DNA of 64,000 bases from Bordetella genomosp. 13 (GCF_002119665.1 NZ_CP021111.1:4154001-4218000), one strand, 5' to 3'. Numbered from the stretch's first letter, positions 15,043-24,231 are shown. Notes: generated from the sequence alone by a model not told the origin. Program-made: numbers and translations.

Positions 15043-15105
15043 CGTCACGACACAAGCCGCGGCTCTACAAACCGGCCCTGCACACCAGGACCGGCTGCGT
15101 CGCCA

Positions 15106-16140
15106 TCAATCCACGCTCGCGCCCGAGATCTTCACGGCCTCGGCCCACTTGGTGATCTCCTGGTCCACGAAGGCGCGGAACTGGTCGGGCGTGGACGGCG
15201 TGAACTCGCTGCCCGCGGCGACCATCTTCGCCTTCGCGGCCGGATCGGCCATCACTTCGCGCATGTCGGCCGAGATCTTCTCGACCAGCGCCTTGGGCGT
15301 GCCCTTGGGCGCGAAGAAGCCGGACCAGGGCGGCGCGGCGAAGCCGGGGAAGCCCTGTTCGGCAACCGTCTGGTAGTCCGGGGCGCTGGAGAAACGGTCC
15401 GCCGTGGTCAACGCGATCAGCTTCAGTTTGCCGCTCTTGGCGTAGGCCTGCACGGCCGGCAGGCCGGTGATGCCCACCTGGATCTGGCCGCCCAGCAGGT
15501 CGGTCACCATGGGCGTGCTGCCGCGATACGGAATATGCGCGATCTCGAAGCCGCCCTTGTTCTTCAGCAGCTCCATGCCGAGGTGCGACGCGGTGCCGTT
15601 GCCGTCGGAGCCGTACGAGTACTGGGTGGGATCTTTCTTCAGCAGCGCGATCAGTTCGCTGAGGTTGTTCGCCGGAACATTGTTGTTGACCACGATGGCA
15701 TTGGGATACAGCGTGGCCTGGGTGATGGGCTCGAAGTCCTTGCGCGGGTCATAGCGCATGTTCTTGTAGAGCGAGATATTGATGCCGTGCGAACCGGTCA
15801 CGCCCAGCACCAGCGTGTAGCCATCGGGCTGCGCACGGGCCACGTTTTCCGAACCGAGGTTGCCGCCGGCGCCCGGACGGTTCTCGACGACGACCGACTG
15901 GCCCCACTTCTTGGACAGCCCTTCGGCCACCACGCGCGCGGTGATGTCGGTTGCGCCGCCGGCCGGGAACGGCACGACGATGGTGACCGCGCGCGACGGA
16001 TAGCCTGCCACGCCGTCCTGGGCCAGTGCCGCGCCGGAGGCGGACATGCCCAGCACGCCCGCCAGCAGGGGCAGTGCAGCGCTTTTGATCAGGGTGCGGC
16101 GCACGCTGGCGCCCGTTTTGGAGAATTTCCCCGCTTTCAT
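15106..16140 (-). CDS. Bug/TctC-family periplasmic solute receptor
   Basis: A 344-residue tripartite tricarboxylate receptor of the Bug family. A basic N-terminus and a long signal peptide end at about residue 40 (GAALAQ). The fold markers VVPFPAGGATDITARVVAE, VVENRPGAGGNLGSENVARA and the PDGYTLVLG loop are intact. Such proteins bind carboxylates or other small acids in the periplasm; in Alcaligenaceae most lack cognate TctAB membrane genes. No TctA or TctB is next to it. It is transcribed leftwards with two SDR genes upstream (52-base gap), possibly as one catabolic unit. The ligand cannot be told. Confidence 0.9.
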   Translation of the reverse strand: MKAGKFSKTGASVRRTLIKSAALPLLAGVLGMSASGAALAQDGVAGYPSRAVTIVVPFPAGGATDITARVVAEGLSKKWGQSVVVENRPGAGGNLGSENVARAQPDGYTLVLGVTGSHGINISLYKNMRYDPRKDFEPITQATLYPNAIVVNNNVPANNLSELIALLKKDPTQYSYGSDGNGTASHLGMELLKNKGGFEIAHIPYRGSTPMVTDLLGGQIQVGITGLPAVQAYAKSGKLKLIALTTADRFSSAPDYQTVAEQGFPGFAAPPWSGFFAPKGTPKALVEKISADMREVMADPAAKAKMVAAGSEFTPSTPDQFRAFVDQEITKWAEAVKISGASVD

Positions 16141-16191
16141 ACGACTATCCCTCTGTGCTTGAGTGTGTATGCGAACCAAGAACGGCCTCCG

Positions 16192-16950
16192 CTATATTGC
16201 GGTGTAGCCCCCGTCCACGCGCACGTCCGTGCCCGTGATGAACGAAGCGCCCGTGCCCATGAGAAACAGGGCCGTCTGCGCGACTTCTTCCACTTCCCCC
16301 AGCCTGCCGGCCGGATAACGCCCTGCCAGGGCGCTGGTCGCCGCCGCCGCGTCGCCGTAGCGACGCAGCACGCGGCTGGTAAGCACCGCGCCGGGCGACA
16401 GGCTCAGCGCCCGTATGCCCTCATCGGCATGATCCACCGCGATGGCACGCGCCAGCGCGATCAGTCCGGCCTTGCTCGCGCCATAGGCGCCGCGGCCGGG
16501 AGCGGCCACGCTGCCCAGCTGGGACGCCACGTTGAGCACCAGCCCACGGCCGGCCTTGCGCATGGGCGCCAGGGCCCATCGGCTCATCAGCCAGGCGCCG
16601 GTCAGATTGATGGCCATCGCCTGATGCCAATGCGCCGGCGCCAGATCGCCGATCTTCTCGCCCGGCGTCACCACCGCGGCATTGTTGACCAGCACGTCCA
16701 GGCGCGACCACTGAGCCAGCACGGCCTCGACCACCTGGCGCGTCTGCGCCGGATCGGCCACGTCGCACTGCAAGCGCATCAGGCGCGGATCGTCCGGCCC
16801 GCCGCGCTCTGCCAGCGCCTTGGCGTCGAGGTCGACCAGGGCCACGCGCGCGCCGGCCTCGAGGCACTGGCTGGCGATGGCCCAGCCCAGGTCGCCTGCC
16901 GCGCCGGTGATGACCACGACCTGGCCGGAAAGATCAGTGGTGGAACTCAT
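16192..16950 (-). CDS. Short-chain dehydrogenase/reductase (second of a pair)
   Basis: The 252-residue SDR has the nucleotide motif TGAAGDLG (about residues 15-22), the NNAAV strand end and the catalytic YGASK (Tyr and Lys) with a preceding Ser in NVASQLG. The C-terminal DVRVDGGYTAI end is classical. It oxidises or reduces a hydroxyl/keto group with NAD(P). The ATG at 16950 overlaps the stop of the upstream SDR gene by four bases (translational coupling). The substrate is unknown; the neighbouring Bug receptor suggests a carboxylate-type catabolite. Confidence 0.9.
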   Translation of the reverse strand: MSSTTDLSGQVVVITGAAGDLGWAIASQCLEAGARVALVDLDAKALAERGGPDDPRLMRLQCDVADPAQTRQVVEAVLAQWSRLDVLVNNAAVVTPGEKIGDLAPAHWHQAMAINLTGAWLMSRWALAPMRKAGRGLVLNVASQLGSVAAPGRGAYGASKAGLIALARAIAVDHADEGIRALSLSPGAVLTSRVLRRYGDAAAATSALAGRYPAGRLGEVEEVAQTALFLMGTGASFITGTDVRVDGGYTAI

Positions 16951-17660
16951 AAGGCCGCGGCTCCCAGCGAAGCGCCGCCGCACACGTATAAAGTCTGCCC
17001 GGTGATGGCGCCTGCCTCGGGGGACAGGAAGAAAGCGATGGTGGCAGCCACCTCGTCCGCGGAGATGAGCCGGCCCAACGGCAGATCGACCTTGGGCGGC
17101 TCGCCGCGCGACGGATCGCTGAGCATGGGGGTGTCCACCGCGGCGGGCGCGATGACGTTGACGGTGATGCCGCGCCCGACCAGTTCGGCGGCCAGGCTGC
17201 GAGCCAGGCCGATCTGCGCGGCCTTGCTGGCGGCATACGCCGCGCGCTGCGCGCGCCCCAGCACCGCGCGGCTGGAAAGCAGGACGATGCGGCCCAGGCC
17301 GTCCTGCAGGCGCGGGGCCAGCAGGCGCACCAGCGCCATCGGTGCGGCGGCATGGAGGCGCCACAACCATTCGGCGTCCTCGAGGCGGGTATCGACGGCG
17401 CCGCCGCTGCGAACCACGCCGGCCGAATGCACGAAGGCGCGCACCGACGCGGGCAGTCGGCTCTGCAGCGCATCGATGGCCGCGGCGTCGGCCAGGTCGC
17501 ACAAATGATGACGGTACGCCGGATGATTCAGCCCATCCGCGATGCGCACGTCGATGCCGTCCACCGACCAGCCCGCGCCGAGCAGGCGTCGGGCCAGCGC
17601 CAGGCCGATGCCCGAGGCGGAGCCCGTGATGACGGCGGAGGGGGTAGGATGATCACTCAT
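16947..17660 (-). CDS. Short-chain dehydrogenase/reductase (first of a pair)
   Basis: This 237-residue SDR has TGSASGIG at about residues 12-19, HSAGVV in place of NNAG, Ser in LLSSRAVLG and YAASK for catalysis, and a GQTLYVCGG C-terminal end. It heads the SDR-SDR-Bug unit; the ATG at 17660 is preceded by a region of about 280 bases shared with the divergent VOC gene. The pair could act on two successive steps or form a heteromer. The His in HSAG is a conservative departure from the usual Asn-Asn-Ala-Gly. Confidence 0.9.
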   Translation of the reverse strand: MSDHPTPSAVITGSASGIGLALARRLLGAGWSVDGIDVRIADGLNHPAYRHHLCDLADAAAIDALQSRLPASVRAFVHSAGVVRSGGAVDTRLEDAEWLWRLHAAAPMALVRLLAPRLQDGLGRIVLLSSRAVLGRAQRAAYAASKAAQIGLARSLAAELVGRGITVNVIAPAAVDTPMLSDPSRGEPPKVDLPLGRLISADEVAATIAFFLSPEAGAITGQTLYVCGGASLGAAAL

Positions 17661-17943
17661 GGCATGGCGAGGCTAGCAAATAAACACTTAAAGTGTCAAC
17701 TCTTTGCGGCGCATCACGACGACGACATGGCGCTATTCCAGCACGGATCCCGCCGAACCATTTGCGTGAAAATCAAGGAAAACAGGGATCAATTCGCGAG
17801 ATGCCGCCCGCACAGCCGGCGCCGCTCCGCCACGCAGCCCGACGAACGATCCATAAGTGTCAACAGTAATGTGGGCACGTCCGGCGACATGGCCACTTGC
17901 GCGCGGTCATCGTGCGTCTGCCGCGATCAATGAGGAAGACTCG

Positions 17944-18234
17944 ATGAAACCACGCGTCACTGTCATCACCCTAGGAGTGGACGACCTTGAAGCCGCGCTG
18001 CGCTTCTACCGCGAAGGCCTGGGCTTTGCCTGCGACGGCATCGTCGGCCAGGAATTCGAACACGGCGCGGTGGCCTTCATTCCGTTGCAGGAAGGCCTGA
18101 GGCTGGCCCTGTGGCCGCGCGCCAGCCTGGCGCACGACACGTTCTGGGGCGGCTACTCGGGCTACTTCCAGGACCCCGACGGCCATCTGTGGGAAATAGT
18201 GTGGAATCCCGAATGGGAAGACGCCGAGGGCTGA
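17944..18234 (+). CDS. VOC-superfamily (glyoxalase-like) protein lacking its centre
   Basis: The 96-residue protein has the family N-terminus (RVTVITLGVDDLEAALRFYREGLGF) and the C-terminal DTFWGGYSGYFQDPDGHLWEIVWNP block with a metal-ligand Glu. Family members of this type have about 125-140 residues; the second alpha-helix and its flanking strand, normally between the LALW strand and the DTFWGG strand, are missing. It may therefore be a non-functional deletion product, though the frame is intact and GAGGAAGA precedes ATG 17944. Members act in detoxification or antibiotic binding. It is followed by a LysR gene on the other strand. Confidence 0.75.
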   Translation: MKPRVTVITLGVDDLEAALRFYREGLGFACDGIVGQEFEHGAVAFIPLQEGLRLALWPRASLAHDTFWGGYSGYFQDPDGHLWEIVWNPEWEDAEG

Positions 18235-18246
18235 GCGAATCGCGCC

Positions 18247-19146
18247 CTAGCGCCCCGCCACGGCGCTGCGCTGGAACGAGGCCAGGCTGACTTCCATGGC
18301 GTTGCGCACCGCGGCCAGCACGCGGCTATCGTCGGCGCCCTTGCGCGACACCATCGACAAGGTCAGCACAGGCGCGGCGCGCCCCAGCCGCACGATGCGC
18401 ACCGGATAGCCCACCAGCGACACGGGATCGGGCTCCTGCAGCACCGAGATGCCCAGCCCCGCGCTGACCATGGCGCGGATGGCGGGCGCGCTGTCGAACT
18501 CCAGCGTGCCGCGGATCTCGGGCACGTTGGCGCTGACGTATTGCGCCGCCATGGCGCCGGACACGGTCTTGCGGTCATAGCGTATCCAGTCGTACTGGCG
18601 GAACAGGGTCGCCACGCTGGCGTCCTTGGCGTGCGGCGGCGCGATCAGCACCAGCTCGCGATGCAGCATGGGCGTCCAGGCCAGCCGTGCCGAACCGCCC
18701 GACGCCGGCTGGGCCACCAGGGCCGCGTCGACCTCGGCCGCCTTCACTTCGGCGATCAGCGTGCTGCTGCGGCCGCGCACCAGCTGCAGTTCCAGGCGGG
18801 GATGATGCGAGCGCAGGTAATGGATGATGCCGGGAAGCACCACCGGCTGCAGCGACTCGATGACCCCCAGCCGCACCACGCCCTCCACGGCCACGCGATT
18901 GCCGGCGCGCAGGGCTTCGAGGCTGTGCAGCGCCGGACGCATGTTGTCGGCGATTTCGTGGGCCAGGCGATTGGGCTTGGCCTGCAGGCCGGATCGGTCG
19001 AACAGCGGCTTGCCCACGTACTGCTCCAGCTGCTTCATCTGCATGCTGACCGCGCTGGGCGTGACGTTGGTCTGCTTGGCCGCGCCGGCGAAGGTGCCCG
19101 TCTGCAGCACGGCCTCGAGGGTGCGGAAGGTTTCGATCTTCATCAA
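18247..19146 (-). CDS. LysR-family transcriptional regulator
   Basis: The 299-residue protein has an N-terminal winged helix-turn-helix (FRTLEAVLQTGTFAGAAKQT, TPSAVSMQMKQLEQYVG, residues about 4-60) and a periplasmic-binding-like effector domain from about 90. It is divergent from the TauD-type dioxygenase gene with 96 bases between, the classic LysR layout, so it likely controls that gene and the following Bug receptor in response to their substrate. Effector identity is unknown. Confidence 0.92.
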   Translation of the reverse strand: MMKIETFRTLEAVLQTGTFAGAAKQTNVTPSAVSMQMKQLEQYVGKPLFDRSGLQAKPNRLAHEIADNMRPALHSLEALRAGNRVAVEGVVRLGVIESLQPVVLPGIIHYLRSHHPRLELQLVRGRSSTLIAEVKAAEVDAALVAQPASGGSARLAWTPMLHRELVLIAPPHAKDASVATLFRQYDWIRYDRKTVSGAMAAQYVSANVPEIRGTLEFDSAPAIRAMVSAGLGISVLQEPDPVSLVGYPVRIVRLGRAAPVLTLSMVSRKGADDSRVLAAVRNAMEVSLASFQRSAVAGR

Positions 19147-19242
19147 AAACCCTTATCAAGAAGCTCAAGGAAGTTCGCTATTCTAAAGAAGCCCGCTCTG
19201 GATAGACTAGAACGAAAGAGCCATGACAAGGAGCGAGCAGCA

Positions 19243-20400
19243 ATGACTCCAACCGAGAACGAGCGACCCCGTGCCTGGACCGCGCAGCAGGCGGCACAGG
19301 ACCATTCCTGGATACTGCGGCTGACGCCGCAGGCCGTGCAGGGCTTTCGCGACGCGCTGGCGCATGCCAGGTCGCTGGACAAGCCCCTGCTTTCGATGAC
19401 CCAGGCCGACTTCCCTTTGCCGCCAGCCAGCCGCGACGTGCTGGCGCGCGCCGTCGCCACCACGCAGGGTCGCTGGGGCATGTGCCTGGTGAAGGGCTTT
19501 CCGGTGGACGAATGGACGGAAGACGAATCGCGCCTGGCCTACTGGGGCATGAGCCTGTACATGGGCGTGGGCCGCACGCAGAACCGCGCCAGCCAGTTCA
19601 TGAACGACGTGCGCAATGAGGGCGGCGAATACAAGGTGAAGGGCGGCCGCGGCTACAACACGAATGCCGGCCTGGATTTCCACCAGGACTCGTGCGACGT
19701 GGTGGGATTACTGTGCCGCCGCACCGCCAAATCCGGCGGCACCAGCAAGGTGATCAGCTCGATCGCCCTGTACGAAGAGGTGCGGCGCCGCCGTCCCGAC
19801 CTGATTCCGGTGCTGCAAGGTACCTTCTTCCACAGCTACCAGGGCACGCAGGATCCCAGCCAGCCGCCCTATTACCGCTGCCCCATCTTCGGCAGCCATC
19901 CCGAGTTCTTCTCGGCGCGCACCAACCGGAAGAACACCGTGGCCGCGCAGCGCGACTTTCCCGAAGTGCCGCGTCTGACGGCGCAGCAGGAAGAGGCGCT
20001 GGACCTGCTGGACGAGCTGATGCCCAGCGAACTGCTGTGCTACACCATGCAGCTCGAACAGGGCGACATGCAGCTGCTGAACAACTACGTCACGCTGCAC
20101 TCGCGCACGCCGTTCGAGGACTACGACGAGCCCGACCGCAAGCGCCACCTGTTCCGCCTGTGGCTGGCGGTGCCCGGTTCGCAGCCGCTGCCGGACGACT
20201 GGCAGGAATACTACGGCGACGTGCGCGCCGGCGCGGTGCGCGGCGGGGTGCGCGGCAGCGCCATCACCCAGGAGTTCCTGGACTACGAGAAACGCCAGGC
20301 GGCGGCACTGGGCATGCCCTTCGAGACCTGGCGCCCGCAGCTGCTGAAGGAAGACATGGCCCGCATCGTCGCGGGCTCGCAGGCGTCCGCCACGGCCTGA
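19243..20400 (+). CDS. TauD/TfdA-family Fe(II)/2-oxoglutarate dioxygenase
   Basis: A 385-residue member of the TauD/GAB-like group. The iron ligands are in LDFHQDSCDV (His and Asp) and, near residue 286, the LHSRTPF block holding the distal His; the 2-oxoglutarate arginine lies in KRHLFRLWL. Family enzymes hydroxylate small substrates such as taurine, carnitine-like compounds or phenoxy acids. AAGGAG lies before ATG 19243. It is divergent from LysR and followed after 123 bases by a Bug receptor, so uptake of its substrate is probably linked. The substrate is unknown. Confidence 0.9.
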   Translation: MTPTENERPRAWTAQQAAQDHSWILRLTPQAVQGFRDALAHARSLDKPLLSMTQADFPLPPASRDVLARAVATTQGRWGMCLVKGFPVDEWTEDESRLAYWGMSLYMGVGRTQNRASQFMNDVRNEGGEYKVKGGRGYNTNAGLDFHQDSCDVVGLLCRRTAKSGGTSKVISSIALYEEVRRRRPDLIPVLQGTFFHSYQGTQDPSQPPYYRCPIFGSHPEFFSARTNRKNTVAAQRDFPEVPRLTAQQEEALDLLDELMPSELLCYTMQLEQGDMQLLNNYVTLHSRTPFEDYDEPDRKRHLFRLWLAVPGSQPLPDDWQEYYGDVRAGAVRGGVRGSAITQEFLDYEKRQAAALGMPFETWRPQLLKEDMARIVAGSQASATA

Positions 20401-20523
20401 CCTTCATAACGACACCCCCAACGAGACACCCGCCGGCACGGCAGCCTGAAGGCGGGCTCCACAGTGCAACTCCGGCCGCCTCCGACGCGGCCGGGCAACG
20501 ACTACAACATCAAGGAGACAACC

Positions 20524-21480
20524 ATGCAGAGACGATCCTTCATGGGCGCAATGGGCGCCGGCATGCTGGCCGCCTCGGGCCTGGTGCGCGCGCAAGGCAC
20601 ACCCACCCGCATCATCGTGGGCGCAACGCCCGGCGGCGGCACGGACATCGTGGCGCGGCTGGTGGCCGCCGAACTGGGGCGCGTGATGGGCGGCACGTTC
20701 GTCGTGGACAACCGTCCCGGCGCCGGCGGCAACATCGCCGCACAGGCGGTGGCGCAGGCCGCTCCGGACGGGCGCACGCTGCTGGTCTGTTATACGAGCC
20801 ACGCCATCAACGCCACGCTGTATCCCAGCCTGCCCTTCGATCCCATCAAGGACTTCTCGCCGGTGTCCTACGTGGCCAACGCGCCGTCCATCCTGGTGGC
20901 GCATCCGTCGGTGCAGGCGAACACCCTGCCCGAACTCATCAAGCTGGCCAAGGCGCAGCCGGGCAAGCTGAACATGGCCCAGCCGGGCATCGGTTCGGCC
21001 GGCCACTTGGGCGGCGAAATCCTGAAGATGCAGGCGGGCATAGACGTGGTGATGGTGCCCTACAAGGGCACCGCACCCGCGATGACCGACGTGATCGGCG
21101 GGCAGGTACAGCTGATGTTCGCCGGCGCGGCGCTGGCCAAGGGCCAATTGCAGGCCAAGACTCTCAAGCCGCTGGGCATCAGCAGCGCGCGCCGCATGGA
21201 GCTCTATCCCGACATCCCGCCCATCGCCGATACCCTGCCCGGCTATGACTTCAACGCCTGGTACGGCCTGCTGGGCCCGAAAGGCATGGACGCCGCGCAG
21301 GTGAAGCAGATGTCGGAGGCCCTTACCGCCGTGCTGGCCGACGCCGGCATCAGGAAACGGCTGCTGGACGAAGGTCTGGTGGCCATGGGCAGCACGCCCG
21401 AGCAGTTCAGCACGTTCGTGCAGCAGGAGGTGGATCGCTGGGGCAAGGTCGTCAAGGCCTCGGGCGCGCGGGCGGGCTGA
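20524..21480 (+). CDS. Bug/TctC-family periplasmic receptor beside the dioxygenase
   Basis: The 318-residue protein starts with MQRRSFMGAMGAG and a Tat-like RRSF motif, then a hydrophobic signal ending about residue 24 (GLVRAQG). The Bug markers are IIVGATPGGGTDIVARLVAAE and VVDNRPGAGGNIAAQ. CAAGGAGACAACC precedes ATG 20524. The twin Arg suggests export in a folded state, as for some cofactor-binding receptors, although Bug proteins rarely need it. Convergent with an MFS gene. Likely binds the substrate of the neighbouring dioxygenase or its product. Confidence 0.9.
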   Translation: MQRRSFMGAMGAGMLAASGLVRAQGTPTRIIVGATPGGGTDIVARLVAAELGRVMGGTFVVDNRPGAGGNIAAQAVAQAAPDGRTLLVCYTSHAINATLYPSLPFDPIKDFSPVSYVANAPSILVAHPSVQANTLPELIKLAKAQPGKLNMAQPGIGSAGHLGGEILKMQAGIDVVMVPYKGTAPAMTDVIGGQVQLMFAGAALAKGQLQAKTLKPLGISSARRMELYPDIPPIADTLPGYDFNAWYGLLGPKGMDAAQVKQMSEALTAVLADAGIRKRLLDEGLVAMGSTPEQFSTFVQQEVDRWGKVVKASGARAG

Positions 21481-21502
21481 CCGCCGCGGCTCGGCCGCGA
21501 AC

Positions 21503-22927
21503 TCAGCCGCCGCTGCCGCCCAGCGGCGGCGCCACTTCCTCCAGCGGCTTGCGTTCGGCGGCCACGGCATGGCGCCATGCCGTCAGGCCGGCGCCAATCA
21601 CCAGAAAGGCGGCCAGGGCGTAGCCCGCCGCCACGGCCTCGCGGCTGCCGCTGCCGATCAGCGTACCGAACAGCCACGGCGCCGCGAATCCGCCCACGCC
21701 CGTGCCGATGGCATAGAACACGGCAATGGCGGCGGCGCGCAATTCCAGCGGGAACACCTCGCTGACGGTCAGGTAGGCCGAGCTTGCCGCGGCCGAGGCC
21801 AGGAAGAACACGGCCGACCAGCACCATGCCTGGCCGCGCGCGTCCAGCAGGCCGTTCACGAAGGCCCAGCCGGTCAGCAGCAGGCCGATGCCCGAGAGCG
21901 TGTACGTGGCCGCGATCATCGGCCTGCGTCCCACCCTGTCGAACAATGGGCCCAGCAACAGCGGCCCCAGCACATTGCCCAGCGCGAAAGGAAAGATGTA
22001 CAGGCCCGCGCTGGCCGGCGGCACTTGGTAGAAGCGCGTCAGCACCAGCGAATACGTGAAGAAGATGGCGTTGTACAGAAACGCCTGCGACACCATCAGC
22101 GCGAACACCACCGCGCTGCGCCGGCGGTACTGGTGCAGCAGCACCTGGGCCAGTTTGCGCAGCGGCGGCGTGCCCTGCCGCACATAGGCCAGGCTGCCGG
22201 CAGGCGCGGGCAGCGGGCCATGACGCCGCGCCACCTCGGCTTCGATGGCGGCGACGATGCGTTCGGCCTCCTCGTTGCGGCCATGCATCATCAGCCAGCG
22301 CGGGCTTTCCGGCACGTGGCGGCGCACCAGCAGGATGGCCACCGCCAGCACCGAGCCCAGCAGGAACCCGGCGCGCCAGCCCAGTTCGGGGCCGAGCACG
22401 GCGGGGTCCAGCAATACCAGGCTCAGCCCGGCGCCCAGCGCCGCTCCCAGCCAGAAACTGCTGTTGATCGCCAGGCTGACCCGGCCGCGCACCCGCGCAG
22501 GGATCAACTCATCGATGGCGGAATTGATGGCGGCATATTCGCCGCCTATGCCCAGGCCGGTGACGAAGCGGCACGCCGCGAAGGCGCCGAAGCCCGGCGC
22601 GAAGGCCGTGGCCAGCGTGCCCAGCATGTAGACCATCAATGTGGCCAGGAACAGCCGCTTGCGTCCCAGACGATCCGTCATGCGGCCGAACACCAGCGCG
22701 CCGATCACCGCGCCCGCCACGTACAGCGAGCCCGACGCGCCCACTTCGGCGGCGGTCAGGCCCAGCGTATCGGGGCGCTCGAGCACGCCGCCGATGGCGC
22801 CCACCAGCGTGACCTCCAGCCCGTCCAGCACCCAGGCCACGCCCAGGGCAAGCACCACTCGCCAGTGCCATGGAGACCATGGCAGGCGGTCGAGACGGGC
22901 CGGGATGTCAGTGCGGTCGGCGGCCAT
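21503..22927 (-). CDS. Major facilitator superfamily carrier (sugar/acid porter type)
   Basis: The 474-residue inner-membrane protein has 12 predicted helices and MFS signatures: D-x-x-E-x-x-L in helix one (LDGLEVTLVG), GRMTDRLGRKR in the first loop, PESPRWL between halves and GPLFDRVGRRPM. These resemble the sugar-porter and metabolite:H+ symporter groups. An aromatic or dicarboxylate substrate is possible given the adjacent catabolic genes. Convergent with the Bug gene; 16 bases separate it from the downstream LprI-like gene's stop, so they may be one transcript. Confidence 0.88.
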   Translation of the reverse strand: MAADRTDIPARLDRLPWSPWHWRVVLALGVAWVLDGLEVTLVGAIGGVLERPDTLGLTAAEVGASGSLYVAGAVIGALVFGRMTDRLGRKRLFLATLMVYMLGTLATAFAPGFGAFAACRFVTGLGIGGEYAAINSAIDELIPARVRGRVSLAINSSFWLGAALGAGLSLVLLDPAVLGPELGWRAGFLLGSVLAVAILLVRRHVPESPRWLMMHGRNEEAERIVAAIEAEVARRHGPLPAPAGSLAYVRQGTPPLRKLAQVLLHQYRRRSAVVFALMVSQAFLYNAIFFTYSLVLTRFYQVPPASAGLYIFPFALGNVLGPLLLGPLFDRVGRRPMIAATYTLSGIGLLLTGWAFVNGLLDARGQAWCWSAVFFLASAAASSAYLTVSEVFPLELRAAAIAVFYAIGTGVGGFAAPWLFGTLIGSGSREAVAAGYALAAFLVIGAGLTAWRHAVAAERKPLEEVAPPLGGSGG

Positions 22928-22943
22928 GGTGGAAAGGGCCGGT

Positions 22944-23330
22944 CTACTGCCCCAGCCTGGTGTTGTTGCAGCCGGTGCTCGAGCACTCGCGCTCGCGCTC
23001 TTTCAGTGCGGCCAGGCGCTGCTGCGTGTGTTCCATGGCGCAGGTCAGGTTCACGTAGTAGCCGTTGGGCTTCTCCAGGCTGCACTCTTCATCGCGCTGG
23101 CGGATCCAGGCCAGCTGCGCCTTCTTGAGCGACTCCTGCTGGCTCGCGTTCAGCAGCTTGCGCAGCGCCCCGTACTGCGTGTTCAGGTCGCGGTCGGCCT
23201 GCGAGAACTCGGTGCTGGTGCAGTACACCTGGTCGAAGGCATTGCGCGGTTTGCCGCAACCCGCCGCGCCCGCGCCGGCCATCGGCAAGGCGCCCGACAG
23301 CAGTGCGGCAACGATCAACTTCTTGTTCAT
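22944..23330 (-). CDS. LprI-like / DUF1311 secreted protein
   Basis: A 128-residue protein with a signal peptide (about 1-23, ending GAGAAG) and the DUF1311 pattern: FDQVYCTSTEFSQADRDLNTQYGAL, KKAQLAWIRQRDEEC and C-terminal Cys residues. Six cysteines suggest disulfides in the periplasm. The family includes lysozyme-inhibitor LprI of mycobacteria; in Gram-negatives the role is unproven. GGAG precedes ATG 23330. It runs in the same direction as, and precedes, the MFS gene. Confidence 0.85.
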   Translation of the reverse strand: MNKKLIVAALLSGALPMAGAGAAGCGKPRNAFDQVYCTSTEFSQADRDLNTQYGALRKLLNASQQESLKKAQLAWIRQRDEECSLEKPNGYYVNLTCAMEHTQQRLAALKERERECSSTGCNNTRLGQ

Positions 23331-23505
23331 CTTATTGCTCCATCGTATCGCCACAGGGGTGGCGGCTAGGTTGAACCTGTAGGCCATGGCTTGCGCAATG
23401 AGCCATGCCGCGGGCGATTTTCGCCGGGAATGCGGCGCACGTCCCGAAGCCATGGTAAGAAGTTGTGAACCCTCATCCGCCCTACCCACGGAGCCTTACG
23501 ACACT

Positions 23506-24231
23506 ATGGACGCCGCCATCAGAACAGCCTTCACCCCCACGGGCGCGCTGCGCGCCTCGATCAACCTGGGCAACCCCATCCTGGCCGGCCGCGACGGCGC
23601 CGGCGAGCCGGCCGGCGTGTCGGTGGACCTGGCACGCGCTTTCGCAGAACTGATCGGCGCGCCGCTGGAACTGGTCGTGTTCGACTCGGCCGGCAAGTCG
23701 GTCGAGGCCGTCACCAGCGAACAGGCCGACATCGGATTCTTCGCTGTAGACCCTGTGCGCGGCGCAGGCATTGCGTTCACCGCGCCGTATGTGCTGATCG
23801 AGGGCGCCTATCTGGTCGCGCAGGACTCTCCGCTGCAGAGCAACGAAGAGGTGGACCGCCCCGGCACGCGCGTGGCCGTAGGCAAGGGCAGCGCGTATGA
23901 CCTGTACCTGACCCGCGAACTGAAGCATGCCGAGATCGTGCGCGCCCCGACCTCGCCCGCCGTGGTGGACACCTGGCGCGAACAGCGCCTGGACGTGGCC
24001 GCGGGCGTGAAGCAGCAGCTGGAGGCCGATGCGCGCCGTGTGGGCGGCGTGCGCCTGCTGCCCGGCCGCTTCATGGTGATCCAGCAGGCCATGGGCTGCC
24101 CCAGGTCGCGGCCCGCGGCCGCGGCGCAGTTCCTGGCGCGCTTCGTCGAAGACCGCAAGGCCGACGGCTTCGTCGCCCACACGCTGCAGCGCCACGGCAT
24201 CCAGGGCGCGTCGGTGGCGCCCGCCGCCTGA
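23506..24231 (+). CDS. Amino-acid-type solute-binding protein domain without signal peptide
   Basis: The 241-residue protein is a type-2 periplasmic-binding domain of the ABC amino-acid receptor class: VSVDLARAFAELIGAPLELVVFDSAGKS, then ADIGFFAVDPVRGAGIAFTAPYV. No signal peptide is seen at the chosen ATG (23506), nor in the extended frame, so the protein should stay in the cytoplasm. A cytosolic sensor or enzyme-like role is possible. The preceding CDS is divergent and the following transporter gene is co-directional with a 96-base gap. No ABC partners are near. Confidence 0.82.
   Translation: MDAAIRTAFTPTGALRASINLGNPILAGRDGAGEPAGVSVDLARAFAELIGAPLELVVFDSAGKSVEAVTSEQADIGFFAVDPVRGAGIAFTAPYVLIEGAYLVAQDSPLQSNEEVDRPGTRVAVGKGSAYDLYLTRELKHAEIVRAPTSPAVVDTWREQRLDVAAGVKQQLEADARRVGGVRLLPGRFMVIQQAMGCPRSRPAAAAQFLARFVEDRKADGFVAHTLQRHGIQGASVAPAA

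Larger units (their letters stand above)
14434..15105. other. Element end and junction with the chromosome, no gene
   Basis: The left part (14434-14820) is the terminal stretch of the ICE with an outward promoter at 14724-14752. The attR core is at 14821-14838, a tRNA-type terminator at 14882-14907, and a terminator for the leftward Bug gene at 15005-15042. An 81-codon open frame (14506-14751) has no features of a real gene. Confidence 0.75.
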
